In this document: piece after piece, positions 16,458-24,951 of the stretch
Layout of the letters: the number at the start of each line of letters is the position of its first letter
How positions within the stretch are numbered: the stretch's first letter is position 1
Source: Ruminococcaceae bacterium BL-4
Lineage (GTDB): Bacteria > Bacillota > Clostridia > Oscillospirales > Acutalibacteraceae
Assembly (NCBI GenBank): GCA_902809935.1
Contig: LR778134.1
Coordinates: 496,001 to 560,000, forward strand
Direction of reading: 5' to 3'
Length of the DNA stretch: 64,000 nt
Translations under genes and position numbers: made by a program
The notes under the pieces: model-generated
The model's input: the letters and a program-made list of their open reading frames with translations, nothing else
Told to the model about the DNA's origin: nothing
Databases searched by the model: none

Positions 16458-17744
16458 ATGAAAGCTGAAATTATTTCGGTCGGCACAGAACTTCTTCTCG
16501 GTCAGGTGATCAACTCCGACACTGCTTATGTAGCACGCAGTCTGGCTGCTCTTGGCATTGATGTACAATATTCCAGCATTGTTGGTGATAACTCTGAAAG
16601 ACTTACCACTGCACTCACCGATTCTTTTTCCCGCGCAGATTTAATCGTTACCACCGGCGGCCTTGGGCCCACCGGAGATGATCTGACAAAAGAAACTTGT
16701 GCACGTCTCGCGGGGCGCCACCTCGTACAGGATAAAAAGAGTCTCGAGCGCCTCAAAGAATATTTTAAAGGCCGGGACTGCGGTCCTAACCAGTTAAAAC
16801 AAGTGATGCTTCCCGAAGGCTGCACCGTTCTCCAAAACGATCATGGTACCGCTCCTGGGTGTGCATTTACCACCAAAGACAAAAAAGTGGTCGTTATGCT
16901 GCCAGGACCTCCGTCAGAACTGGTCCCCATGATGGAAAATTACGCAATCCCGTTTCTTTCCAAATTAACGGACAGCATTATCTGGAGCACCGATATCCGC
17001 GTTTATGGAATCGGAGAAGGTGCCGCCGAAGAACGAATTGTGGATTTAACCGAAAACAAAAATCCAACTGTCGCAACTTATGCAAAGACCAATGAAATGT
17101 ATGTCCGGGTAACGGCGAAAGCTTCTACCAAAAAGGAAGCACAAAAATTATGTAAACCCATGGTGCATGAAGTCTGCAACCGTCTCGGAGATGCAGTCTA
17201 TGGAATTGATGTAGAAAGTCTTGAAGAAGTAGTCGTCAAATCGCTCACAGAGCAGAAAATGACACTAGCAACAGCAGAAAGCTGCACCGGGGGACTGGTA
17301 GCAAAACGAATCACTGATATTCCCGGCTCTTCCGCGGTCTTTCATATGGGAGCCGTCACCTATTCCAATGACATTAAAACGATGTTGTTAGATGTTCCGG
17401 AAGAGTTACTGCGCAAAAAAGGTGCAGTCTGCCCCGAAGTCGCCGCCGCAATGGCACAAGGCGTTCGGGAAAAAGCAGGTGCCGATTTTGGCATCGGAAT
17501 TACCGGAATTGCCGGTCCCGACGGAGGAACTGCCGAAAAGCCCGTCGGACTGATTTATATCGGGCTCTGTGACGGCTACAGCACTTGGATTCGGGAATTA
17601 AATCCGAAAAACGGTCATATTAGAGAGCGCTCTTTCCTGCGCTTAGCCGCCGCAAATAATGCACTTGATATGCTGCGCCGCCGTCTTTTGGGATTACCCG
17701 ACATCGAAGTGCCGGCCTTCCATCACGAGCGCCGCCGTCAATAA
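16458..17744 (+). CDS. cinA: CinA family nicotinamide-nucleotide amidohydrolase
   Basis: This 428-residue protein has two fused domains. Residues of about 1-170 are a MoaB/MogA-like fold (ISVGTELLLGQVINSDTAYV, TTGGLGPTGDDLTKE, MLPGPPSELVPM). Residues of about 260-415 are the PncC-type amidase (LATAESCTGGLVAKRIT, GSSAVFHMGAVTYSN, GIAGPDGGT). Known CinA proteins deamidate NMN to nicotinate mononucleotide, which recycles NAD, and some have ADP-ribose pyrophosphatase activity in the N-terminal domain. AGGAGG precedes the ATG. It is followed 31 bases later by a short gene that may be a degenerate copy of the first domain. Confidence 0.94.
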   Translation: MKAEIISVGTELLLGQVINSDTAYVARSLAALGIDVQYSSIVGDNSERLTTALTDSFSRADLIVTTGGLGPTGDDLTKETCARLAGRHLVQDKKSLERLKEYFKGRDCGPNQLKQVMLPEGCTVLQNDHGTAPGCAFTTKDKKVVVMLPGPPSELVPMMENYAIPFLSKLTDSIIWSTDIRVYGIGEGAAEERIVDLTENKNPTVATYAKTNEMYVRVTAKASTKKEAQKLCKPMVHEVCNRLGDAVYGIDVESLEEVVVKSLTEQKMTLATAESCTGGLVAKRITDIPGSSAVFHMGAVTYSNDIKTMLLDVPEELLRKKGAVCPEVAAAMAQGVREKAGADFGIGITGIAGPDGGTAEKPVGLIYIGLCDGYSTWIRELNPKNGHIRERSFLRLAAANNALDMLRRRLLGLPDIEVPAFHHERRRQ

Positions 17745-17775
17745 AATTTACAATCAGAAAGGAAGATCTGCCAAA

Positions 17776-18258
17776 ATGGATACCGCTGTTATTTTTTACG
17801 AAGCACACCGCACCAGCATTTGCCAGGAACTTCTGGGGCACAGCGGAATCACTTTTACTGCAATCCGCACTGCAACGAATCTAAAGCGTCTGCATGCCGC
17901 TTTAGCTGAGCTTTTAAATGAAAGCCCCGTCGTTTTAATCGTTGGCCCTGCTGAGGGTGGACAGCCGGAATGCACATTGGAGATTTGCCGAATTTTGGGG
18001 GTTCCTACAAAAGGTGGTCGTCCTGACGGTGTTTTAAGGCTCTCTGGACAAAAAAATACAAAAGGATATTTAATCGAAAGCCTCAGCCAGGCGATTGCAC
18101 TTCTTCCGGACGATCCGGATTGTTTAGGAGCAATGCTTCCTGATTTAAACCGTCGGCTGCGGGACAAATTTAGCCTTCCGGCTCCTGAGCCGGAATTACA
18201 TCTCGACTATCAAAATCTTGTGACAAATTCCATGGACCAGAAGGAGGAATCCCTATGA
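17776..18258 (+). CDS. Hypothetical protein, possibly a degenerate CinA/MoaB-like domain
   Basis: This 160-residue protein is not confidently recognised. Its middle reads LIVGPAEGGQPECTLEICRILGVP, followed by LLPDDPDCLGAMLPDLNRRL. These align by eye with TTGGLGPTGDDLTKETC and MLPGPPSELVPM in the MoaB-like domain of the neighbouring CinA, but the key Gly/Asp motif is altered. It could be a diverged paralogue of that domain. The frame extends upstream into cinA. The ATG at 17776 is chosen for AAAGGAAG upstream and its position after the cinA stop. Its stop overlaps the next start in an ATGA, so it is translationally coupled to the serine hydrolase. Confidence 0.65.
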   Translation: MDTAVIFYEAHRTSICQELLGHSGITFTAIRTATNLKRLHAALAELLNESPVVLIVGPAEGGQPECTLEICRILGVPTKGGRPDGVLRLSGQKNTKGYLIESLSQAIALLPDDPDCLGAMLPDLNRRLRDKFSLPAPEPELHLDYQNLVTNSMDQKEESL

Positions 18259-20132
18259 TTCCAGATCTTATGCCGCAGGTGAAAACTGCAAATTTATTAA
18301 TCCATTTTTTACAAGGGACTCCTGAACAAATTTCGCCTTATCCGTTTGTTCCTTATCCAAATCGTCAGAACCCGGATGCTGAAATCTATGGCATGGAGCG
18401 CGAGGTTCCCGAAGCACAAGGGGTTCCTAGCCGCACGATCGCCGATTTTTATAAAGCGCTTCGTGATTGTCCGGATATTCGGGTACACAGCGTCGCCATT
18501 ATGCGCCATGGAAAAATGATTACAGAAAGCAGCTTTCAGCCTTATTCCAGCGGATGCCCCCATATGATGTTTTCCCTCTCCAAAAGTGTCGTCGGCATGG
18601 CTGTGGGACTTGCTGTAAAAGAAAACCTATTCTCAGTGGATGACAAGTTGGTTGATCTTTTTCCTGAGATCAGACCACCGTTTCGCAGTGCTCGTTTTAA
18701 CAATATCACGGTACGCCATCTTCTGACCATGACTTCCGGCGTTAAATATAACGAGGTATTCAGCATTACCGATAAAGACTGGGTAAAAGGTTTTCTTTCT
18801 TCCGACTGCCTTTTCGAACCCGGAACCGCATTCTACTACAACAGCATGAATTCCTACATACTTTCGGCGCTTATCTGCAAAAAATCAGGGATGTCCCTTG
18901 TCGATTTTCTGATGCCGCGTCTCTTTTCTCCACTCGGGATTCCAAGACCGCGCTGGGAAACCTGCCCCATGGGAATTGAAAAGGGCGGTTGGGGACTCTA
19001 TCTGCGCTCAGTCGATATGCTGAAACTCGGTCAGCTTTATCTGCAGCATGGTACTTGGAAAAAAGGCAATAAAAAGATTCAGGTTATTCCCGAACAATGG
19101 GTAATTGACAGTACTTCAAACTGGATTCCTTTTCAAGAGGGAAGCCGCCCCACCGGATATGGGTATCAGATTCGGCGTTTTCCCGCAAAAGATGCCTATC
19201 AGTTTAATGGTGTCTTTGGACAATATGTAGTTGTTCTTCCGGCCCGCGATATGGTAATCGCTATCACCAGCGGAAGCGGCCAGCTTTTTCATGATTCCTC
19301 TCTGGAAATTATTGAAAAATTTTTTGGGGATCAGGCTGAGCCTCTTGCAGAAATGCCTCTTCCGAATGATGTAATGGCTGTCAAAAAGCTTTTAGACGTA
19401 ATTGACCATCTCTATGCAGAGCCAAATCATCCAAAACAGACTTCTTCTCAGGAAGAGCCTCCTCAAAAAGGGCTTTCCCGTTTATTTCATGCACTGAAAG
19501 CTTCTCCGGAGCCAAAGCATGTTCCTTCGATTCCGCCGCTTGCAAAGACAATTCCGGAGGGGGATTTTCTATTAGAAGATGGATTTGCTTCTTTGATGCC
19601 GCTGATTCTGCGCAGTGTTACGAATAATTTTCCATCTTCGCCAAAAGCAGTCCGTTTTGCCTTTGAACCGGATCTTTGTCGCTGCACCTTTCTCTGCGGT
19701 GAATCCGAGATTACGATTGACGCAGGTCTGCAGACAAGTGCCATTCGCAGTTGGATTCAATTAGGCGGTGAAGATTATTTTATCGGTTCTTCTGCAGAAC
19801 TTACTACGGATGAGGAAGATCGTACCGTCCTAAAGCTGTATATTCATTTTTTACAAACGCCTTGTACGCGCCTGATGAAATTTATTTTCTATAAAGACGG
19901 TCATAAGGTATTCCTGCGAATGGATGAGCTTCCAAGCGTCAAGACCGCTACTGAAATGCTCTTTGGATTAGTAGACAGCGGAAGCGGCAGTCTCAAAGAA
20001 ATAACAATGGAGGCAATTTCCAAAAATCGTCTGCGGCAGCGTGCAAAAGAGATCATGCGTCCCCGTGTAAAGGGGACTCTGATTTCGGATGAGCTCGAAA
20101 AATCATCCGAAAAGAATGGCATTGAGATATAA
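18255..20132 (+). CDS. Serine hydrolase of the beta-lactamase/DD-peptidase (class C) family with extra C-terminal domain
   Basis: This 625-residue protein carries a class-C beta-lactamase fold in residues of about 60-370. The nucleophile motif is SLSKS (SxxK, near residue 112), the second motif YNS is near residue 197, and GYGYQIRRF with GVFGQYVVVLP gives the C-terminal strand region. No signal peptide is visible, so it may be cytosolic, unlike true penicillin-binding proteins. Residues of about 400-610 form a further region of unknown function. Family members are esterases, amidases or peptidases. No resistance role is implied. It overlaps the upstream hypothetical gene by four bases. Confidence 0.85.
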   Translation: MIPDLMPQVKTANLLIHFLQGTPEQISPYPFVPYPNRQNPDAEIYGMEREVPEAQGVPSRTIADFYKALRDCPDIRVHSVAIMRHGKMITESSFQPYSSGCPHMMFSLSKSVVGMAVGLAVKENLFSVDDKLVDLFPEIRPPFRSARFNNITVRHLLTMTSGVKYNEVFSITDKDWVKGFLSSDCLFEPGTAFYYNSMNSYILSALICKKSGMSLVDFLMPRLFSPLGIPRPRWETCPMGIEKGGWGLYLRSVDMLKLGQLYLQHGTWKKGNKKIQVIPEQWVIDSTSNWIPFQEGSRPTGYGYQIRRFPAKDAYQFNGVFGQYVVVLPARDMVIAITSGSGQLFHDSSLEIIEKFFGDQAEPLAEMPLPNDVMAVKKLLDVIDHLYAEPNHPKQTSSQEEPPQKGLSRLFHALKASPEPKHVPSIPPLAKTIPEGDFLLEDGFASLMPLILRSVTNNFPSSPKAVRFAFEPDLCRCTFLCGESEITIDAGLQTSAIRSWIQLGGEDYFIGSSAELTTDEEDRTVLKLYIHFLQTPCTRLMKFIFYKDGHKVFLRMDELPSVKTATEMLFGLVDSGSGSLKEITMEAISKNRLRQRAKEIMRPRVKGTLISDELEKSSEKNGIEI

Positions 20133-20170
20133 ATCTTTTTGGGCCTTATTCTATCTTGAATCATAAAATA

Positions 20171-20210
20171 AAAGGACGCCTTTCGATTAGGAAGGCGTCC
20201 TTTTTATAGT
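20171..20210. terminator. Bidirectional intrinsic terminator
   Basis: The perfect 12-bp arms at 20171-20182 and 20192-20203 pair with T-runs on both sides. It ends the serine hydrolase gene and the leftward trpXYZ operon. Confidence 0.88.
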
Positions 20211-20216
20211 TTTATA

Positions 20217-21017
20217 TCAATTTCCATCTTCAATCGAGATTTCGTTAAACCGATCCGTTAGGTCACGAACCTCTAAGGCGCTCTTTTGGGCTCCTTCATG
20301 ATCCAAAACGATTTTTCCGCGGTGCATCATAAGAAGACGGTCTCCATAACGCACTGCAAAACGCAGATTATGTGTAACCATCAACGCTGTTAAATGCTTT
20401 TCTTTGACCACCCGTTCGGTGAGCTCCATCACCGTTTCGCTGGAACGCGGATCCAGCGCTGCCGTATGCTCATCAAGGATTAGAAGATCAATCGGCGTCA
20501 TCGTGGCAATCAAAAGTGCCAAAGCCTGACGCTGTCCGCCGGAAAGGCTCCCAACCGTCACTTCCAGCTTATCTTCCAATCCCAGCTTTAAAAGCTCTAA
20601 CTGGCCGCGATAGGCATTCACCCGTTTGCGGTTTACTCCATGAGCAAGGCCGTAGGGCTTTCCTTTTTGGTCGGCAAGCGCCATATTTTCGAGAATGGTC
20701 AGCTGTGGACAAGTTCCTTTCGCGGGATCTTGAAACACACGCCCGATAAACTTACTGTGTGCATATTCGGAAAGCTTTGTAATTTCGCGATTCCTCACAA
20801 AAATTTTTCCGCTGTCCACCGGAATGGAGCCACAGAGCAAATTAAGAATCGTCGTTTTTCCGGAGCCGTTGCTCCCCACAACCGAAACAAAAGAGCCCTC
20901 GCGAATGGTCAGGTTAAAATCTTGGAAAAGAGCAACTTCATTCACCTCGTCCGGGTGAAAGACTTTAGCAATCTGTTCCATTCGGACCAAAGGTTCAGAT
21001 TTTTGTTGGATCGACAT
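20217..21017 (-). CDS. trpZ: Tryptophan-type ABC transporter ATP-binding protein
   Basis: This 266-residue ABC ATPase is the energy subunit of the transporter encoded with the next two genes. It has Walker A GSNGSGKTT near residue 45, a Q-loop, the signature LSGGQRQALAL, Walker B LLILDEHTAALD and the switch His in VTHNLRF. The frame opens 16 codons earlier inside the permease gene. The ATG at 21017 follows GGAGGA and overlaps the permease end by 23 bases. The tryptophan assignment rests on the T-box leader with a Trp specifier and on the match of the set to the predicted TrpXYZ family. Confidence 0.88.
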   Translation of the reverse strand: MSIQQKSEPLVRMEQIAKVFHPDEVNEVALFQDFNLTIREGSFVSVVGSNGSGKTTILNLLCGSIPVDSGKIFVRNREITKLSEYAHSKFIGRVFQDPAKGTCPQLTILENMALADQKGKPYGLAHGVNRKRVNAYRGQLELLKLGLEDKLEVTVGSLSGGQRQALALLIATMTPIDLLILDEHTAALDPRSSETVMELTERVVKEKHLTALMVTHNLRFAVRYGDRLLMMHRGKIVLDHEGAQKSALEVRDLTDRFNEISIEDGN

Positions 21018-21912
21018 GCTGCTTTTTCCTCCTCCCCAAAGTAATTTGATTCCCAACCAAAGCAATCGTAAAGATGACCGCCATCAAAAGCTTTAAATAA
21101 TTGGTATCAAGTCCCATCTGCATTGCTCCTGCAAGACAAGCTTTATAAAGGATTGCACCGCAGACTACTGCACTCGTTGCACGCATGAACTTAACTTTTC
21201 TAAAAACGGTCGTTCCAATAATTACCGAAGCAAGCGCCATTACCACCATACCGGTCCCGCTCGCTACATTGGCGGAACCTGCCTGCTGTGCCAAGATGCT
21301 GCCGGAAAGTGCCGTGCAGCCATTTCCAATCATCAATCCAAGAATTTTCATGCTGCCAGGATCTTTTCCTAGCGAAATCACATACTGAGCATTATCCCCT
21401 GCCGCGCGCAGCAACAATCCGGAACGTGTTCGTAAATAGGCATCGGTCAAATATTTAATCAAAAGACAAACAGCTGCTGCCAAAATAACGACCCGAAACC
21501 GTGCGGCTGTATTGGGCAAAAGCATTGCAAGCCCTGAATTAAAAATCGTGTTGGAATTAAAGATTGTGACCGTTGCTTTTCCACCCATGATCGTTGCCAG
21601 ATTGACACTCCAAAGAGCGGTCATAACCAAAATTCCAGAGAGCAGATCGGTAATGTGAAGCTTCACATGCAAAAGTCCTGTTACGCCGCCTGCGATTGTT
21701 CCCGCAAAAAATGCACATAAACACGCAAGCCACGGATTCATTCCATGCGAAATCAACACCGCCGTAAGGCAGGCTCCCATTGGAAAAGTTCCATCTACAG
21801 ACAAATCCGGAAAATCCAGAACGCGATAGGTAATATAAACACCGACCGCCATAATTCCGTAGATAAATCCCTCCTCGAGGATTGCCAGAATCAGATTAAA
21901 AAACACATTCAT
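20995..21912 (-). CDS. trpY: Tryptophan-type ABC transporter permease
   Basis: This 305-residue polytopic membrane protein of the COG4120/branched-chain-permease-like family has about eight hydrophobic helices. Recognisable stretches are EEGFIYGIMAVGVYITYRVLDFPDLSVDGTFPMGA, FFAGTIAGGVTGLLH and the cytoplasmic ATPase-contact region near residues 180-200. It forms the pore between TrpX and TrpZ. It starts 52 bases after trpX ends and overlaps trpZ. The substrate is inferred from the leader. Confidence 0.88.
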   Translation of the reverse strand: MNVFFNLILAILEEGFIYGIMAVGVYITYRVLDFPDLSVDGTFPMGACLTAVLISHGMNPWLACLCAFFAGTIAGGVTGLLHVKLHITDLLSGILVMTALWSVNLATIMGGKATVTIFNSNTIFNSGLAMLLPNTAARFRVVILAAAVCLLIKYLTDAYLRTRSGLLLRAAGDNAQYVISLGKDPGSMKILGLMIGNGCTALSGSILAQQAGSANVASGTGMVVMALASVIIGTTVFRKVKFMRATSAVVCGAILYKACLAGAMQMGLDTNYLKLLMAVIFTIALVGNQITLGRRKKQHVDPTKI

Positions 21913-21964
21913 GCTCTCTTTTCAGCTCTCTTTCCAAAAATCCCATTCTATAAAAAAGTGCTTT

Positions 21965-22990
21965 TTATTTTGCAGAAGTCACTTTTTCCGCTGTCTGATA
22001 TTCACTCGGAAGGCTCAGTCCCATTTCTTGCAGCACTGTTTCATTATAAACAGGGGTAGCATCTTCTACCGTATAAACCGGCAAATCGGAAGCTTTTGCT
22101 TCTCCTTTTAGAATTTTTGCTGCCATCAGACCAGTCTGTTTTCCCAGTGCCACATAGTCAATGCTCTGGCTTGCAAGGCAACCGTTCTTTACCTGTTCCA
22201 CTTCGCTGCCGAATACCGGAATTTCAGCCTTTTTAGCAGCCTGCAGTTCACTTGAAAGATTGTTAACAACATTATTATCCGTAAAGTTATTAAAACAATC
22301 CACTCCCTTTGCAGCCAATGCTGTTGCACCGGAAGCAACTTCGCTGGAATTTGTTACGCCCTGTTCGACAACTTCAAAGCCTTCGTTTGCCGCAACTCCC
22401 TTAAACTTTTCCAACATAGAAATGGAGTTCGGTTCGCTGGTCGTATAAAGGACTCCTATTTTTTTCGCATTGGGCAAAAATGCACGAATCATCTTGACCT
22501 GCGCTTCCAGAGGAAGTACGTCACTGCTTCCGGTACAACTGGTTCCTGGATTGTCAAGACTTTTAACAAGCTGCGCTCCGACCGGATCATTGACCGCTGT
22601 AAAGACGACTGGTGTTCCAGCATTTTTGGTGGCTCCGTATGCACTCAGTGCTGCAGGCGTTGCGATTGCGCCGATCATATCATAATTTTTGGCGGCAAGA
22701 CTTTTTGCAATCATATCTGCATTGGCCGTCTCTCCCTGTGCATTCTGAAAATCAATCGTCAGATTTTCGCCCTCTTTAAATCCACCTTCGGCAAGCCCTT
22801 CTTTAAATCCCTCATAGCAATTATCAAGGGATGGATGCGTCGCAAACTGAATAACCCCAATTGTCTTTTTTTCTGAAGCCACTGAAGAAACATCGGTGGA
22901 AGAAGAACTGCTTCCACAGCCAGTAGCTGCCGCCCCTAAAAATACTGCCATCACAAATGCGGATACTTTTTTCAAAAGATTTTTTTTCAT
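21965..22990 (-). CDS. trpX: Tryptophan-type ABC transporter substrate-binding lipoprotein
   Basis: This 341-residue lipoprotein has a basic start, a hydrophobic core and the lipobox AATGC, then a Ser-rich linker. The mature part is a COG2984-type periplasmic-binding fold (TIGVIQFATHPSLDNCYEGFKEGL, AIATPAALSAYG, PVVFTAVNDPVGAQLV, GVLYTTSEPNS). The frame opens eight codons earlier. The ATG at 22990 follows GGAGGA. It heads the trpXYZ operon behind a T-box and a possible leader peptide, and should deliver tryptophan or a precursor to the permease. Confidence 0.9.
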   Translation of the reverse strand: MKKNLLKKVSAFVMAVFLGAAATGCGSSSSSTDVSSVASEKKTIGVIQFATHPSLDNCYEGFKEGLAEGGFKEGENLTIDFQNAQGETANADMIAKSLAAKNYDMIGAIATPAALSAYGATKNAGTPVVFTAVNDPVGAQLVKSLDNPGTSCTGSSDVLPLEAQVKMIRAFLPNAKKIGVLYTTSEPNSISMLEKFKGVAANEGFEVVEQGVTNSSEVASGATALAAKGVDCFNNFTDNNVVNNLSSELQAAKKAEIPVFGSEVEQVKNGCLASQSIDYVALGKQTGLMAAKILKGEAKASDLPVYTVEDATPVYNETVLQEMGLSLPSEYQTAEKVTSAK

Positions 22991-23018
22991 TTTAGTTCCT
23001 CCAAATTCTGTCACTCAA

Positions 23019-23099
23019 TCACTGACATAGGCAAATGCCTACCCTCGTACAAAGATTCTCTTTCTTTGGCAAAAAGCTTTGCCACCAACCATCCGGCAT
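23019..23099 (-). CDS. Possible 26-residue Trp-rich leader peptide
   Basis: This is a small ORF between the T-box terminator and trpX. It starts ATG, reads MPDGWWQSF and stops at TGA (23019-23021), with tandem TGG codons at positions 5 and 6. A G-rich stretch lies upstream as a possible ribosome-binding site. The second Trp codon borders a stem (GGCAAA/TTTGCC), and a second stem (TGTCA/TGACA) encloses the stop codon. This resembles the rtpLP leader of the B. subtilis at operon, which also lies behind a Trp T-box. Translation is not shown. Confidence 0.5.
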   Translation of the reverse strand: MPDGWWQSFLPKKENLCTRVGICLCQ

Positions 23100-23127
23100 C
23101 TGCCCCACCCCTTTCTCTGCATCAAAA

Positions 23128-23422
23128 AAAGCTCTTGTCCCTGCAAAAACACAGGGACAAGAGCTTTAAAACTCCTGTGGTACCACCCAAATTGACGTTT
23201 CAAAAAAACGCCCACTCAATTTCATGTACTTCATAAAATACATGCTTTCCGGATAACGGGTAAAGTCCCCGTCAGGAACTACTAAACGGTTCAAAACCAT
23301 TTTTCATCCTGCCCTCAAAAGTCCATTCGCTCTACTTCTTTTTACCGCAATCACACCTTCTGCGGCTCTCTTTGCAAAAGAAATTCAGAGTTACTATTCT
23401 TTCTCGTCGGTTTTTTATATTT
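23128..23422 (-). ncRNA. T-box riboswitch, tryptophan specifier
   Basis: Read on the minus strand, the leader has a Stem I start with AGAGAG and GGTGTGA, then GAA-TGG-A at the specifier position (TGG at 23323-23325) followed by CTTTTGAG. The T-box core TGGGTGGTACCACAGG lies at 23174-23189. A strong terminator follows, with arms 23152-23167 and 23128-23143 and a T-run. Uncharged tRNA-Trp should stabilise the antiterminator and allow trpXYZ expression. The specifier call is by alignment to the usual GAA-NNN-A context. Confidence 0.93.
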
Positions 23423-23428
23423 GATGTT

Positions 23429-23457
23429 ATTATATGCTTGCTTTTTTAAAAAGTCAA
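23429..23457 (-). promoter_or_regulatory. Sigma-A-type promoter for the T-box/trpXYZ transcript
   Basis: On the minus strand, TTGACT (23452-23457), a 17 bp spacer and a perfect TATAAT (23429-23434) lie just upstream of Stem I. Confidence 0.85.
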
Positions 23458-23493
23458 CTCTCAAGAAAATTTTTCTTCAAAAGTTTACATAAC

Positions 23494-23522
23494 TTGACAG
23501 TTTTTTGGGAAACAGTTAAAAT
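23494..23522 (+). promoter_or_regulatory. Sigma-A-type promoter for the LCP gene
   Basis: A perfect TTGACA (23494-23499), a 17 bp spacer and TAAAAT (23517-23522) are divergent from the trpXYZ promoter. Confidence 0.8.
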
Positions 23523-23556
23523 GATTCTATATTAATATCATAAGGAGGATCTCCCG

Positions 23557-24771
23557 ATGACTGATTCGTCCCACCCCGAAAAAGACCGGGATATTTATTC
23601 ATACAGCAAAGGAAAAGGGAAAGCAAAAGATATCTATTCCTCCACAAAAAGGCCTTCCTCTGCTACCGGAAAAGGATCTCAAAAAAGTAGAAAAGCGTCT
23701 CCTTCCTCTCACTATAAAACGCAGGAAGAAACACTGCCGATTGACTGTTATAATTATGTAGAGACTCCCGAAAATCAGGTCTCTCGCTCCGAAAGGAATC
23801 ACCCATTCCGCGGAAACGATCGAGGCGATTGGGACAATCACAAAAAGTCCCACCGCCACCACCATCTTTTTCGCCGAATTCTCGGCATTCTGCTGGTCTT
23901 TTTAATCATTCTCGGCGTTATTTTAACAATGCTCTATTCTCAGATGGACCGCTCCGGGAACACCGATCAGAGTAAATATGTAGCACAGCCTACAAATGCG
24001 CCCACTTACAGCGTGATGTCCGACCCATTTGTTACAAATATTCTACTATTAGGGCTCGACAAATTAAATGCAGGCGCACAGCGCAGTGATTCGATCATGC
24101 TGCTCTCAATTGATCATCACCATCACACTATAAAATTAACTTCTTTCCTGCGGGATCTTTATCTCGCTGTCCCTGAAAACGGGATGGACAAGCTTAATGC
24201 CGCCTATGCCTATGGGGGTGCGGCATTAACCATGCAGACCATCGAAAATAACTTCCGCATTAAAATAGATAAATACATTGCCGTCGATATGGACGGACTG
24301 GCCGACATCATTACGGACCTCGGCGGAATTGACGTTACCATGGATCAGGATCTGGTCGATCAGCTCAATCACGATCAGGGAACTTCTTACCCTGCCGGCA
24401 ATCTCCATCTGACCGGCGCTGATGCCGTCTATTATGCCCGTATCCGAAAAGTCGGCACTGATTTCGGCAGAACAACAAGACAACGTGAAGTGATTCAAAA
24501 GCTCTTGAAAAAGGTCTTCAGCCCCTCTGGAATCACCAAACTCCCAGATATCCTCAAAAAGCTGCGTACCAACATCCCGGCAATTGAATTGACCGGAATC
24601 ACGTTTCTTTCTTCTCCGGCAGTCTTTTATCATACAAAAACTTTTTATGTTCCTCTAGACGGCTCCTGGAAGGACGCTACTGTAGACGTTGGAATGGTCT
24701 TGGTCCCCGATCTGCCACAAAACTGTCTTGCAATCCGGAAATTTATTTATGAGACTGACAGCACTTCTTAA
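23557..24771 (+). CDS. LytR-CpsA-Psr (LCP) family cell-wall protein
   Basis: This 404-residue protein has a long Lys/Ser-rich, probably disordered cytoplasmic N-terminus (residues 1-105). One transmembrane helix near residues 107-128 is followed by an extracellular LCP domain. The domain shows ILLLGLDKLNAGAQRSDSIMLLSID, SFLRDLYLAVP, KLNAAYAYGG, VDMDGLADIITDLGGIDV and ARIRKVGTDFGRTTRQ, including the Arg and Asp residues that bind polyprenyl pyrophosphate. LCP proteins attach wall polymers to peptidoglycan. AGGAGG precedes the ATG. The 100-residue N-terminal tail is long for the family. Confidence 0.92.
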   Translation: MTDSSHPEKDRDIYSYSKGKGKAKDIYSSTKRPSSATGKGSQKSRKASPSSHYKTQEETLPIDCYNYVETPENQVSRSERNHPFRGNDRGDWDNHKKSHRHHHLFRRILGILLVFLIILGVILTMLYSQMDRSGNTDQSKYVAQPTNAPTYSVMSDPFVTNILLLGLDKLNAGAQRSDSIMLLSIDHHHHTIKLTSFLRDLYLAVPENGMDKLNAAYAYGGAALTMQTIENNFRIKIDKYIAVDMDGLADIITDLGGIDVTMDQDLVDQLNHDQGTSYPAGNLHLTGADAVYYARIRKVGTDFGRTTRQREVIQKLLKKVFSPSGITKLPDILKKLRTNIPAIELTGITFLSSPAVFYHTKTFYVPLDGSWKDATVDVGMVLVPDLPQNCLAIRKFIYETDSTS

Positions 24772-24877
24772 AATCAAAAAGCGAACTAAACTTTTTTAAA
24801 ATTCGTTTTACCTTTTAATGCTAATGCTGCTTTTTAGTATATAATACACACGAAAATCCCATACAAATGGCTTTTTC

Positions 24878-24906
24878 TTGTAATTCCCCCTCATTCGATA
24901 TATAAT
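24878..24906 (+). promoter_or_regulatory. Sigma-A-type promoter for metG
   Basis: TTGTAA (24878-24883), a 17 bp spacer and TATAAT (24901-24906) lie 45 bases upstream of the start codon. Confidence 0.65.
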
Positions 24907-24951
24907 GATATTATTTATTGTTTAGTAAAATCCGCATGGAGGGTTCTCAAT

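Noticed and set aside
24772-24820. Hairpin after the LCP gene as a terminator.
   Set aside because: The arms are short and bulged, so the evidence is too weak to list.
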